DNA from: Bacillota bacterium
Lineage (GTDB): Bacteria; Bacillota; Clostridia; Christensenellales; SZUA-584
Length of the DNA stretch: 54,986 bases
Assembly (NCBI GenBank): GCA_023399095.1
Contig: JAEWQS010000100.1
Coordinates: forward strand, 1-54,986
Direction: 5' to 3'
Positions 34,267-42,743 of this stretch are shown here, piece after piece. The stretch's first letter is position 1, and the number at the start of each line of letters is the position of its first letter. The notes below the pieces were generated by a model. The model was not told the origin of the DNA. It saw only the letters and a program-made list of their open reading frames with translations, and did no database searches. The position numbers were made by a program, and so were the translations under genes.

Positions 34267-35976
34267 TCAGGGCTGCTCAAGCTTTTTCATAATGAATCTT
34301 TTTATTCTGACAAGCTTTCTTTTGGCAGCTCTGCCACTTTTCCCGCATACTTCAATATATACTTTTAATTTTGATTCGGTGCCCGAAGGACGTATGCAAA
34401 ACCAGCCGTCCGCAAGCTCATAATACACCACATCCGACTTTGGCAGAGTCAATTTGGTCAACTCGCCGATTTTGAGATCATGCCTTAATTGCGCAGCATA
34501 ATTTCTCACTGCGGTAACGCCGAAATCCTTAAAAGCGGTGCCGTCAATATCCGAAAAAAGCGATTCTCGCAACGGCACAAATTGATCTGCATCCATATGG
34601 CATGAGACCAATTCACCGGTGAACCAGCCGAATTTGTTTTGCAGCTGCATAAGGCCTTGATGAAGTGTCATGCCTTTGGATTTATACCATGCGGCTGTTT
34701 CTGCGATGAGCATACATCCGATAACGCCATCCTTGTCACGCACGTCGGTTCCTAACAGATAGCCGCAGCTGTCTTCCAGCCCGAAAATGAATGTGCGTTC
34801 ACCCGTATCGTGAAGCTTGCGGATCAGTTCACCGATATATTTAAAGCCTGTCAGCACGTCTTCAATGCCAACGCCGTAATGTCGGGAGATACTGTCCGCC
34901 ATTCGGGTGGTGACGATCGTCTTTGCAATAAAACTGTCATCCGGCTTCTCCTGCCGTTTATTGCGCAGCACATAGTCGAGCATGAGCGTGCCTGCTTCGT
35001 TGCCCGTTAACAGAACGTAACGTTTTTTTGATTTACGCACCATAACGCCTGTGCGGTCGCAGTCGGGGTCCGTCGCGATGATCAGGTCGGCGTCCTTGGC
35101 TTTCGCAAGCTTAAGCGCTTCTTCATACACTTGCTTATCTTCCGGGTTGAGCGTGGTATTCAGTGTCGGGAAATTCCCGTCAGGCAAATACTGATTCTCT
35201 GCAATATGAAGGTCATTGAAGCCCGTTTGTTTCAGTGCGCGGGAAACTGTTTCTCCGCCTATGCCGTGCAGTGGTGTGTATACGATGCGAACAGAACCTG
35301 CGCATTTATTAACAGTATCCTTATCAACAATAAGTGCCTTGACGCTTGACAGATAAGCATCATCCATTTCCTTGCCAACGAAGCGTAAAAGATCGGCATT
35401 CACTGCGCTGTCACTGTCGAGCAAATGGACGCGGGTTATGTCCTCGATGCTTGCGATTGCATCAGACACTGCGCTGGTATCACTGAGCTGCGCACCGTCG
35501 TCGCCGTAAACCTTATAACCATTGTATTCCTTGGGATTGTGGCTCGCGGTAATCATGACTCCGGCTGCCGCTTGAAGCTGCCGGATGGCATAAGAAAGCA
35601 TCGGGGTGGGTCGGGGATTGCTGAAAAGATATACCCTTATGCTGTTACCCGCGAGTACCTTTGCCGCCTCCTCTGCAAAAAGTTTCGATTGGCTGCGCGA
35701 GTCGAATCCAATCACGATGTTCTGAGATTCCACGTGTTTGCTGACAATATGATCAGACAGCCCTTGCGAGGCCTTGCGTACAACGTAAATATTCATCCTG
35801 TTGGTGCCTGCGCCAACAAGCCCTCTCAAGCCGCCGGTGCCGAATTTGAGCTCTTTTTCAAATCGGTCTTTAATCGCCGCGGGGTTATCCTCGATATCTT
35901 GAAGCTGTTTTCTTGTATCATCATCAAAATAAGCACTGTTTTGCCAAAAAGCATACTTTTCGTTATAGGTCATCAT
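34267..35976 (-). CDS. pgcA: Phosphoglucomutase / phosphomannomutase
   Basis: A 569-residue alpha-D-phosphohexomutase of the Firmicute PgcA type. The phosphoserine loop TASHNPKEYNG (143-153) has Ser145 as the phosphorylated residue. The metal-binding loop TDPDCDRTG and the sugar-binding loop GLEDSCGYL are present, and a C-terminal phosphate-binding RPSGTE motif occurs near the end. It would interconvert hexose 6- and 1-phosphates. Beside manC and manA, mannose-6-phosphate to mannose-1-phosphate is a likely job, as is glucose-1-phosphate. GGAGG precedes two adjacent ATGs (35976 and 35973), the second better spaced. Transcribed away from manC. Confidence 0.92.
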   Translation of the reverse strand: MMTYNEKYAFWQNSAYFDDDTRKQLQDIEDNPAAIKDRFEKELKFGTGGLRGLVGAGTNRMNIYVVRKASQGLSDHIVSKHVESQNIVIGFDSRSQSKLFAEEAAKVLAGNSIRVYLFSNPRPTPMLSYAIRQLQAAAGVMITASHNPKEYNGYKVYGDDGAQLSDTSAVSDAIASIEDITRVHLLDSDSAVNADLLRFVGKEMDDAYLSSVKALIVDKDTVNKCAGSVRIVYTPLHGIGGETVSRALKQTGFNDLHIAENQYLPDGNFPTLNTTLNPEDKQVYEEALKLAKAKDADLIIATDPDCDRTGVMVRKSKKRYVLLTGNEAGTLMLDYVLRNKRQEKPDDSFIAKTIVTTRMADSISRHYGVGIEDVLTGFKYIGELIRKLHDTGERTFIFGLEDSCGYLLGTDVRDKDGVIGCMLIAETAAWYKSKGMTLHQGLMQLQNKFGWFTGELVSCHMDADQFVPLRESLFSDIDGTAFKDFGVTAVRNYAAQLRHDLKIGELTKLTLPKSDVVYYELADGWFCIRPSGTESKLKVYIEVCGKSGRAAKRKLVRIKRFIMKKLEQP

Positions 35977-36063
35977 GTTCCTCCATGCAAGATAAATAGA
36001 TTGCTGTTCAAATGGTTGAATGCAATACTATTTTATGAAATAGAGATCGCTATTGTGATACGT

Positions 36064-36077
36064 ATATAGTGTAACAA
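36064..36077 (+). promoter_or_regulatory. ATATwrTGTAACAA element upstream of manC
   Basis: ATATAGTGTAACAA lies 64 bases before the manC start in the divergent pgcA-manC spacer. A near-identical sequence lies before manA, and a related one on the minus strand before gmd. It contains a -10-like TATAGT. A shared promoter or operator for the GDP-sugar genes is inferred. Confidence 0.4.
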
Positions 36078-36141
36078 ACAAGGATGCATAGGCATAATTT
36101 AAAATATACAAATCAAAAAACACACCTGGAGTTGTCGTCAA

Positions 36142-37209
36142 ATGAATCGATATGTGGTTGTTATGGCAGGAGGAGCCGGCCTTAGGCTTTGGCCGCTTTC
36201 CAAACAGCAAAAACCAAAACAATTCGTCAGCGCAGACGGAGATGAATGCATGCTCGTGCAAACAATTCGCCGTATTTGCGAGATTGTTGCACCTGAAGAT
36301 TGCTATGTCATTACTAACGAAAACCTTATGAATATAACAAGGGACACGATTGATGGATTGATGCCATTGTCTAATATCATTGCGGAGCCCCTGCGTAAAA
36401 ATACGGCGGCCTGCATTGCATACGCCGCAATGATGATACAGGAGAAGTACGGCCCCGGCGTTTTATGCTTCGTGCCGGCAGATGGCTATGTCAAAGATAC
36501 TCATGGCTATCGGGAGACGATATTGCAGGCTTTTGAAACAGCGGAATTGACAAAAGAGCTTGTGGTGATCGGAATTGTACCGGCATATCCGGCGACGGGG
36601 TACGGATATATTCACGCTGATAAAGACCCGGATTCGAAAGTCTCAAAAGTATACAGATTTACCGAGAAGCCGGATATTGAGACAGCAAAAAGCATGATTG
36701 AGTCAGGAGAATATCTGTGGAACGGAGGGATACTCCTTGGCGTGTCCGACATCATCATCAAAAATGTTGAGATGTACCTTCCCGGGCATTATGGCGTTTT
36801 AAACGCTGCGATCAGGCACATTGATGAACCGGATTTTGAGGAACGTATCCTTGAAGCATATTCACAGCTTGAAAATATTTCGTTCGACTACGGCGTTCTT
36901 GAAAAGGCGAAAGGTATTTTTGCGGTAAAGGGACATTTTGATTGGGACGATATCGGCAGCCTTGAGGCGCTTGCCAAGACGCTAAAGCACGATGAAAACG
37001 GCAATGCTGTTTCGGGACCGCATTTGGGCCTTGATACCCATGACTGCGTGATCGTCAGTGAAGACGAATTTATCGCCACGATCGGTATTCGGAATATGAT
37101 CGTTGTCTCGGCGAAGGACGCACTGATTGTATGTCCAAGGGAACGGGCGCAAGAGATAAAGTCTTTTGTTCAAAAGCTCGGAGAGCTTGGATTGGATGAT
37201 CTATTGTAA
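36142..37209 (+). CDS. manC: Mannose-1-phosphate guanylyltransferase
   Basis: A 355-residue nucleotidyltransferase that makes GDP-mannose from mannose 1-phosphate and GTP. The N-terminal pyrophosphorylase signature VVMAGGAGLRLWPLSKQQKP (7-26) and the FTEKPD motif (about 173-178) are clear. The length corresponds to the short, monofunctional type without a fused isomerase; the isomerase is encoded separately (manA at 44994). A CTGGAG site precedes ATG 36142. It is first in an operon with three fucosyltransferase-like genes and an epimerase. Its product is the precursor used by gmd and fcl. Confidence 0.94.
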   Translation: MNRYVVVMAGGAGLRLWPLSKQQKPKQFVSADGDECMLVQTIRRICEIVAPEDCYVITNENLMNITRDTIDGLMPLSNIIAEPLRKNTAACIAYAAMMIQEKYGPGVLCFVPADGYVKDTHGYRETILQAFETAELTKELVVIGIVPAYPATGYGYIHADKDPDSKVSKVYRFTEKPDIETAKSMIESGEYLWNGGILLGVSDIIIKNVEMYLPGHYGVLNAAIRHIDEPDFEERILEAYSQLENISFDYGVLEKAKGIFAVKGHFDWDDIGSLEALAKTLKHDENGNAVSGPHLGLDTHDCVIVSEDEFIATIGIRNMIVVSAKDALIVCPRERAQEIKSFVQKLGELGLDDLL

Positions 37210-37239
37210 TTTGTACAGTTATACACACTTTTTTGTTAG

Positions 37240-37268
37240 TTCCATAATATAAACTATACATTATGGAA
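37240..37268. promoter_or_regulatory. 9-bp inverted repeat between manC and the first fucosyltransferase-like gene
   Basis: The arms TTCCATAAT / ATTATGGAA are perfect with an 11-base centre. A weak promoter (TTGTTA, 16 bases, TATACA) overlaps it. It may be an operator or an internal promoter for the glycosyltransferase genes. Confidence 0.45.
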
Positions 37269-37290
37269 GGCAAAGAGGTGTGTTTATTTT

Positions 37291-38487
37291 ATGCCAAAAG
37301 ACAGATTTCTGTTGATTAAGGCAAGCAGCGCAAGCTTGTGGGAAAATGTACATCATGTGGTCGTGATGCTTCTGGCTGCGGAGTTGATGGGCAGGGAACC
37401 AGTTATTTTCTGGGGAACAAATTGTCTGCATGAAGGCAGGATATATAACGATGCATTCAGCCTGTATTTTGAACCCGTTTCGCAATATACGATATACGAT
37501 GTGATGAGACCTCGTTATACGTATTATCCGCCGATATGGAAGCATGATAATTTGATGTCTGACGATCCGGACAGAGATAGCAATATATACCGTAATATCG
37601 GGGATATGATCGCCAGCGATGCAAATGTCGTGGTCAGCGATATCAATTTGTCTGTGAAGCAGCTTTATCCCTGGATCACCTCATCTCATGAGATGTATGG
37701 CTTGACGCCGCTAATGATATACAGAAGGCTCATGAACCGGTATATCCGCCTGAAACCGGATATTGCAAATACCATTGAGGCTTTCTGTAATAATAATATC
37801 AGAAGCGCACAGCCTGTGCTGGCCGTTCATATGCCCGGAGATTTTACGCTTGGCATATATCCGCAGATCAGCGCTTTTACTAAGCTCAATGTCTCATATC
37901 ACACAAACCTGCATATTGTGCGCAGCGACGTTTTTGAAGTGGATGAAACCGTAGACCAGCATCAGAACGTTCGGCTCATCGACGCGGCAAAGCCGCAGGA
38001 TCCGTATAAGGTGTTCCATCCGGAGATTCACAAAACGCTTGGCAAGTTTGCCATTAAGCACTTATTTTTATTAACGGACCGTGAGGATATCTTAGACGAA
38101 TTCGTGAATGAATACGGATCAATGGTCATATATAACGACTACGAACGTGACGCTGCGGGCAATGCCAGTCGTGAGGAAAAGCTGGAAACATTTCTGAACA
38201 AGCGCAGCAAAGGAATCGAGATTCTGACAGATACATTCGCCGCGGCCGCATGCAGCTTTTTTATCGGCTATGGCAGCTCCAGCTTGTCTCATGCCGTGAC
38301 GGAGCTTAGGGAGTGGCCTGAAACAAATTTTAAGCTCCATTACTGGATGTTTGACAAACTGTACAATTTCACCTATAAGCTTGCAAAGACAGGTCGAAAC
38401 GCTCCCGAAGAAGCAGACGGACGATACCGGCTCATCATCAAAAACGCCGGAAATTCTCTGCGACGGATTGCGCGCGTATTTAAGTAA
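37291..38487 (+). CDS. Fucosyltransferase-like protein, paralog 1 (donor motif altered)
   Basis: A 398-residue soluble protein, homologous along its length to the next two genes. Shared landmarks are the N-terminal FLLIKASS...W, AAELMGREPVIFWG, YPPIW and the C-terminal FFIGYGSSSLSHAV followed by WPETN. The architecture resembles GT23/NodZ/FUT8-type GDP-fucose transferases. Where those have H-V-R-x-T-D-K, this one has HMPGDF (180-185), so the donor-binding arginine and Asp/Lys are lost. About 42 extra residues follow the motif (roughly 190-232) before FLLTD. It may be inactive, use another donor or act as a partner subunit. AAAGAGGTG precedes the ATG. There is no signal peptide, so it acts in the cytoplasm. 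Confidence 0.65.
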   Translation: MPKDRFLLIKASSASLWENVHHVVVMLLAAELMGREPVIFWGTNCLHEGRIYNDAFSLYFEPVSQYTIYDVMRPRYTYYPPIWKHDNLMSDDPDRDSNIYRNIGDMIASDANVVVSDINLSVKQLYPWITSSHEMYGLTPLMIYRRLMNRYIRLKPDIANTIEAFCNNNIRSAQPVLAVHMPGDFTLGIYPQISAFTKLNVSYHTNLHIVRSDVFEVDETVDQHQNVRLIDAAKPQDPYKVFHPEIHKTLGKFAIKHLFLLTDREDILDEFVNEYGSMVIYNDYERDAAGNASREEKLETFLNKRSKGIEILTDTFAAAACSFFIGYGSSSLSHAVTELREWPETNFKLHYWMFDKLYNFTYKLAKTGRNAPEEADGRYRLIIKNAGNSLRRIARVFK

Positions 38488-38516
38488 CACGAAAAATATG
38501 GAGGAAGAGCTAACAA

Positions 38517-39551
38517 ATGCGATTTATATTAATTAAGGCATACGGCTGGGGGTTCTGGGCTGACATGGAGCATCTTATCGGGCAGCTGCTCATCGCGGAG
38601 CTGACGAACCGGATACCTGTGGTGCACTGGGGGATGAACAGCCTTTACAGTGACACCATCAGCACCAACGGGTTTGAGCTTTACTATAGGCCGATATCCC
38701 CCTTTTCGCTGCGGGATGTACTCCGTCCGGAGCATACATTCTATCCGTCCATCTGGAATTATAAAAACGCATTGGTTGAGGATATTGATAAAACGTCTGC
38801 AACACATCGTGACCTTGGCAGCATGATGAGAAGCGATGCAGACGTCGTGGTCAGCGATACTCACAGCTTTCCACGGCCGATTCTGGAATATATCCCAAAA
38901 GAACATTGGGCATACGGTATGCCGCCGATTTTGATATACAGACGCATTATCAAAAAATACCTGAAGCTTTTGCCTGATATAGAAACGGAGATTGATGATT
39001 TCTACGCCCAACATATCAAAGAGCAGGGGCCTGTGCTTGGTGTTCATGTGCGCGGGACAGACAAAGTGATCGAAGTGGCGAATTTGCCTGCGCTAAACCG
39101 CAAGTATCACGCCGAGATTCGCAGGCATATCAGACAATGCGGTATCAAAAAGATTTTTCTTTTGACAGACAGCAAAAAGATTCTTGGTCAATACCGGCGC
39201 TTGTACGGCGATATGATTATCACGACCGATTGCAACAGGAGCAGCGGTTCCGCCGACAAGGCGGTTCAGGTTGAAAATTACGTGGATCGCAGGAGAAAGG
39301 GAATCGAGATTATATTGGATACGTATCTTGCCGCGAGATGTGACTATTTTATCGGTAACGGCTATTCGAACGTATCCTTTGCTGTGAACCGGTTAAAAGA
39401 TTGGCCGCCGGGGCATATCGTCTTGTTTTATAACACGATCAAGCAGGAAAAAAGACTTGCCAAGCGAAGAAAGAGCCTCAATCTTCTGCGGAAAAAAAAC
39501 AGAGATAAAGAACACAAACTCAATTATCCGGAACTTTATGGAGGTGTATGA
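38517..39551 (+). CDS. Fucosyltransferase-like protein, paralog 2 (intact HVRGTDK motif)
   Basis: A 344-residue member of the same trio. GVHVRGTDK (175-183) matches the conserved HVR(R/G)TDK of GT23 enzymes such as FUT8 and NodZ, where the arginine and acidic residue contact GDP-fucose. FLLTD (214-218) and YFIGNGYSNVSFAV (277-290) complete the nucleotide-sugar fold. A Lys/Arg-rich C-terminal tail (from about 310) may bind membrane or polymer. GGAGGAAGAG precedes the ATG. Because GDP-fucose genes lie in the same locus, fucose transfer is the best guess. It remains untested, and the acceptor is unknown. Confidence 0.72.
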   Translation: MRFILIKAYGWGFWADMEHLIGQLLIAELTNRIPVVHWGMNSLYSDTISTNGFELYYRPISPFSLRDVLRPEHTFYPSIWNYKNALVEDIDKTSATHRDLGSMMRSDADVVVSDTHSFPRPILEYIPKEHWAYGMPPILIYRRIIKKYLKLLPDIETEIDDFYAQHIKEQGPVLGVHVRGTDKVIEVANLPALNRKYHAEIRRHIRQCGIKKIFLLTDSKKILGQYRRLYGDMIITTDCNRSSGSADKAVQVENYVDRRRKGIEIILDTYLAARCDYFIGNGYSNVSFAVNRLKDWPPGHIVLFYNTIKQEKRLAKRRKSLNLLRKKNRDKEHKLNYPELYGGV

Positions 39552-39553
39552 TT

Positions 39554-40504
39554 ATGCGGTTTTTATTGATCAAATCCTGGGGGTATAGCCTCTGGGCGGA
39601 TGTTGAGCATGTCATCGGGCAGCTGCTTGTGGCAGAAATTACAGACAGGATACCGGTCGTCTACTGGGGCATGGAGAGCATGTACAGCGAATCGCTGAAT
39701 ACCAACGCGTTTGAGCTGTTTTTTGAGCCGGTATCGGAATATACCGTTAACGACGCGATACATCCCGATTATTCTTATTATCCACCGATATGGAATTTTA
39801 ACAACGTCATGCTTGAAGACCCTGACAGGTTTGGATGGAAGGACAGAGCGCTTAAGGACATGATAAGCAGCAGCGCGACTGTATTGGTAAGCGACGTGTA
39901 CTATCACGTTAATTCGATTCTGCCGTGGATCATGCCCGGCTCCGCTTACTATGGAATGAGCGCGCATCAGATATACAGACGACTGTATGATAAATACCTG
40001 AAGGTGAAACCCGAAGTCACAAAAAGAGTCAAGAATTTTATACATGCGAACCCGTCATTCCGCGATGAAAAGCCCATCGTGGGTGTGCACGTTCATGGAA
40101 ACGCGCTGGTCAACGAAGGCAATCAGCTGTATAGCAACAACGATTTTTACCATCCGAATATATGGCAGTATTTTCATAAGTATAGTGCGCGGCATGTGTT
40201 TCTGATCACGGATACCAAGCGCATCGCGCAGGAATATAAACGGCATTATGGCTTTAACCAAGTGCTGATACTGTCCGACAGCAAAAAGGAAATCTTTCGC
40301 GGTCCCGTGCGTCAGTGCAATACGGACTACCCGTATAAAAGAAAAAAAGGAGCGGAGCTCATTAAGGATACGATGGACATTATAAAGGATACGTATCTTG
40401 CGCTGGAGTGCGACTTTTTCATTGGAAACGGCTATTCGAGCCTTTCCAACGCGGTCATGCGCTTAAAGGACTGGCCGGAGACGAATATTAAACTGCTGTA
40501 TTAG
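39554..40504 (+). CDS. Fucosyltransferase-like protein, paralog 3 (donor motif altered)
   Basis: A 316-residue third member. It is very close to paralog 2 at the N-terminus (RFLLIKSWGYSLWAD, EHVIGQLLVAEITDRIPVVY) and at the C-terminus (FFIGNGYSSLSNAV, then LKDWPETN). Its motif reads GVHVHGNAL (177-185), so the Arg and the Thr-Asp-Lys are changed. It lacks the basic tail of paralog 2 and ends soon after the fold. ATG 39554 is preferred because GGAGGTG lies seven bases upstream; another ATG at 39548 overlaps the previous stop. Translation is coupled to paralog 2. Loss of catalysis or a different donor is possible. Confidence 0.65.
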   Translation: MRFLLIKSWGYSLWADVEHVIGQLLVAEITDRIPVVYWGMESMYSESLNTNAFELFFEPVSEYTVNDAIHPDYSYYPPIWNFNNVMLEDPDRFGWKDRALKDMISSSATVLVSDVYYHVNSILPWIMPGSAYYGMSAHQIYRRLYDKYLKVKPEVTKRVKNFIHANPSFRDEKPIVGVHVHGNALVNEGNQLYSNNDFYHPNIWQYFHKYSARHVFLITDTKRIAQEYKRHYGFNQVLILSDSKKEIFRGPVRQCNTDYPYKRKKGAELIKDTMDIIKDTYLALECDFFIGNGYSSLSNAVMRLKDWPETNIKLLY

Positions 40505-40523
40505 CAATTAAGGTGTGTAAGCG

Positions 40524-41540
40524 ATGAGTCAACTGGCCGAAATGATAATGGATAATGCGCAAAGGATATTGAAGGACACAGACCTCTCTGCGCTGAAGGA
40601 TAAAACCGTATTGATAACAGGCGCGTCCGGCCTGATTGGCGTGCATATGCTTGCTTGTTTGCAGCAGATTAGCAACGATGTTAAACAAGTATATGCCGTG
40701 GTGAATCAAGAGCCGCTGCCATATGTTGAAGAGCTGCTTGACGAGGACAACGCGCAGATATTACGCGGCGATCTGACGGATACCTCTTTTTGCGAAAGCC
40801 TGCCCGCGGCAGACTGCATTGTCCATGCGGCGGGCTACGGACAGCCAATACGGTTTATGGAGAACCCGCTTAAGACCCTGAAGCTCAACACGTTGACGAC
40901 ATTTTCACTGCTCGAAAAACTCAACCCCGGCGGTAAATTTCTTTTTGTCAGCACAAGTGAGGTGTACACGGGGCTGTCACAGCCGCCGTTTTCCGAATCG
41001 CAGATCGGGACTACAAACCCAGGGCACCCAAGGGCTTGTTATATTGAAGCAAAACGATGCGGAGAAGCGATCGTCAACGTACATCGTTCAAAAGGCGTTG
41101 ATGCAAAATCTGCCCGCCTTGCCCTTGCCTATGGCCCGGGAACACGGCTGGGGGACAGAAGGGTGATCAGCGAGTTTATACAAAAGGGCTTCGATAAAGA
41201 AATACGGATGATGGATCTTGGCACCGCCCGGCGTGCATATTGTTATGTCACTGACGCGGTGGAGCTTCTGTGGAAAATAGTTCTGTCGGGCAGCGAAGCG
41301 GTATACAACGTCGGCGGTGTTTCCGATCGGTCGATCGCGCAGCTGGCAGTGGAGATTGCAAAGCAAATGAGTGCGAATGTTGTGTTCCCCGAGGTGCCGC
41401 AAGAAGTGAAGGGCGGCCCCGTAAATGCCTGGCTCGACATGACAAAGGTACGCGCGGAATTCGGTAAAGAAGCATATGTATCCTTAGAAGACGGCCTTGC
41501 GCAAACAATAAAATGGTACACAATGCTTCGCACATTATAA
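40524..41540 (+). CDS. NAD-dependent epimerase/dehydratase (extended SDR)
   Basis: A 338-residue sugar-nucleotide-type short-chain dehydrogenase. The NAD loop VLITGASGLIGVH begins near residue 29, and the catalytic YxxxK is Tyr173-Lys177 (CYIEAKR), preceded by a FVSTSEVY strand with Ser/Thr. It resembles UDP-glucuronate decarboxylase and related epimerases, but the substrate cannot be read. Its place after the fucosyltransferase-like genes suggests it modifies a sugar for the same product. AAGGTG precedes ATG 40524 and the gap from the previous stop is short. Confidence 0.82.
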   Translation: MSQLAEMIMDNAQRILKDTDLSALKDKTVLITGASGLIGVHMLACLQQISNDVKQVYAVVNQEPLPYVEELLDEDNAQILRGDLTDTSFCESLPAADCIVHAAGYGQPIRFMENPLKTLKLNTLTTFSLLEKLNPGGKFLFVSTSEVYTGLSQPPFSESQIGTTNPGHPRACYIEAKRCGEAIVNVHRSKGVDAKSARLALAYGPGTRLGDRRVISEFIQKGFDKEIRMMDLGTARRAYCYVTDAVELLWKIVLSGSEAVYNVGGVSDRSIAQLAVEIAKQMSANVVFPEVPQEVKGGPVNAWLDMTKVRAEFGKEAYVSLEDGLAQTIKWYTMLRTL

Positions 41541-41577
41541 GGCAGACTCGAATCATATAATGTAGAGGTGAGGGAGA

Positions 41578-42174
41578 ATGAAGAATATATTTAATTACCA
41601 ATTGTCAACTGAGGCCGAAACCGCATACCAAGCGTTTATCAGCAGCGGCGGCAACGTGGTTGTATCGGGCGTATCTAAATACATCGGCGGTCATCCTGCG
41701 ATAAAAGGAGAAAGAAAAGGCGAGCTTGCCGTAAACAACGCCGGTGTTTTTTTTAAAGACAAAAAAAACGGCAGCCACTTCTATCTGCCCATCGATAAAC
41801 TGCTTCGCGTTTCATTTGAGACGGGGGAAGCGGTATCAAAAAACGCGGTTTTTTCAAGGCTGCTGGCAATCAGCGGTTTTATCTTTGCCTACAAGCGAAA
41901 GACAAGAGAAAAACATATGTTTTTAACAATCGATTATGTTGAAAACGGAGTTGAGAATGTCGTGCTGATAGAGACACCGTTGGCCAATGAATTTGCCAGC
42001 ACGCTGGCAAGGATCAGACAGGAAGTAAAGATAAAAAAAGATGCTGAACCGGCGGCGGAGCATACGAAAACGGTTTCTGAGCTGATGGTCGAAATTAACG
42101 AACTGCGTGCCTTGGGGATATTGACACCCGAGGAATTCATTGAAAAAAAAAGAGAGTTGCTATCCAGAATATAG
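41578..42174 (+). CDS. SHOCT-domain protein
   Basis: A 198-residue soluble protein. The N-terminal ~135 residues look beta-rich and similar to bacterial PH-like domains (GELAVNNAGVFFKDK, FYLPIDKLLRVSF). The C-terminal ~30 residues are a SHOCT motif: ELMVEINELRALGILTPEEF with the I-E-K-K-R-E-L-L end. SHOCT tails occur on many proteins and are linked to oligomerisation. Function unknown. GAGGTGAGGGAG precedes the ATG; it lies 37 bases after the epimerase, in the same operon. Confidence 0.75.
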   Translation: MKNIFNYQLSTEAETAYQAFISSGGNVVVSGVSKYIGGHPAIKGERKGELAVNNAGVFFKDKKNGSHFYLPIDKLLRVSFETGEAVSKNAVFSRLLAISGFIFAYKRKTREKHMFLTIDYVENGVENVVLIETPLANEFASTLARIRQEVKIKKDAEPAAEHTKTVSELMVEINELRALGILTPEEFIEKKRELLSRI

Positions 42175-42200
42175 CTTATAAAAATGGAAGGAGAACAGGG

Positions 42201-42662
42201 ATGAATTATACTGTGACGGATCTTGACAACCTGAACTTAAAAAAGGAGTGGCTATACGGATATAGCCGGACACAAGTAGAAAGGATATTGGCCAAGGTTA
42301 AGGAGGATTACTACGAGTATGCGCAGGAGGTCAGCAATTTGCATAACGAGGTCGCTGTTATGAAGGCCACAGTGCAGCATTACAAGACGATAGAGGAATC
42401 CTTGCAGCATACCCTGATTCTTGCGCACAGCACAGGCGAAAGCATTAAGCTCAACGCAACAGAAAAGGCGGTCAATATTATTCAGGAAGCTGAAATTAAA
42501 GCGAAAAAGATCGTTGATGATGCCGAGATGCAGGTTGAGAGGATAAAAAGCGAATATGAGGAGATCAAGAACAGCCTCAGCTGCTATAAACTGAAAACAC
42601 AGTCGCTTCTGAATTCTTTTCACGATTTGCTTAAAGTGCCCGTTGAGGATAAAGCCGAATAG
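42201..42662 (+). CDS. DivIVA-like coiled-coil protein
   Basis: A 153-residue coiled-coil protein. The N-terminus (WLYGYSRTQVERILAKVKED, about 17-36) resembles the GY-x-x-x-x-V DivIVA lipid-binding region. The heptad helix then carries the typical YKTIEESLQHTLILA block and alternating Ala/Glu/Lys repeats. DivIVA proteins bind curved membrane and recruit cell-wall or division proteins at septa and poles. Here the gene ends the fucosylation operon rather than lying next to ftsZ/sepF, so it may position the surface-glycan machinery. AAGGAGAAC precedes the ATG. Confidence 0.78.
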   Translation: MNYTVTDLDNLNLKKEWLYGYSRTQVERILAKVKEDYYEYAQEVSNLHNEVAVMKATVQHYKTIEESLQHTLILAHSTGESIKLNATEKAVNIIQEAEIKAKKIVDDAEMQVERIKSEYEEIKNSLSCYKLKTQSLLNSFHDLLKVPVEDKAE

Positions 42663-42695
42663 GGCATCGCGCTGACAGCAAGCTATATGAATTTA

Positions 42696-42720
42696 GGGGC
42701 AGGCTATGCTTACCCGCCCC
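42696..42720. terminator. Hairpin between convergent operons
   Basis: GGGGC-...-GCCCC with inner G/C pairs lies between the DivIVA-like gene and the convergent fcl gene. The following T content is poor, so its strength is doubtful. Confidence 0.35.
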
Positions 42721-42743
42721 TTGGCTTTGAATACCAAAGCGCA

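Noticed and set aside
37291..38487. Paralog 1 as a broken pseudogene
   Set aside because: The frame is full length, has a ribosome site and keeps the N- and C-terminal family blocks; only the donor motif is changed.
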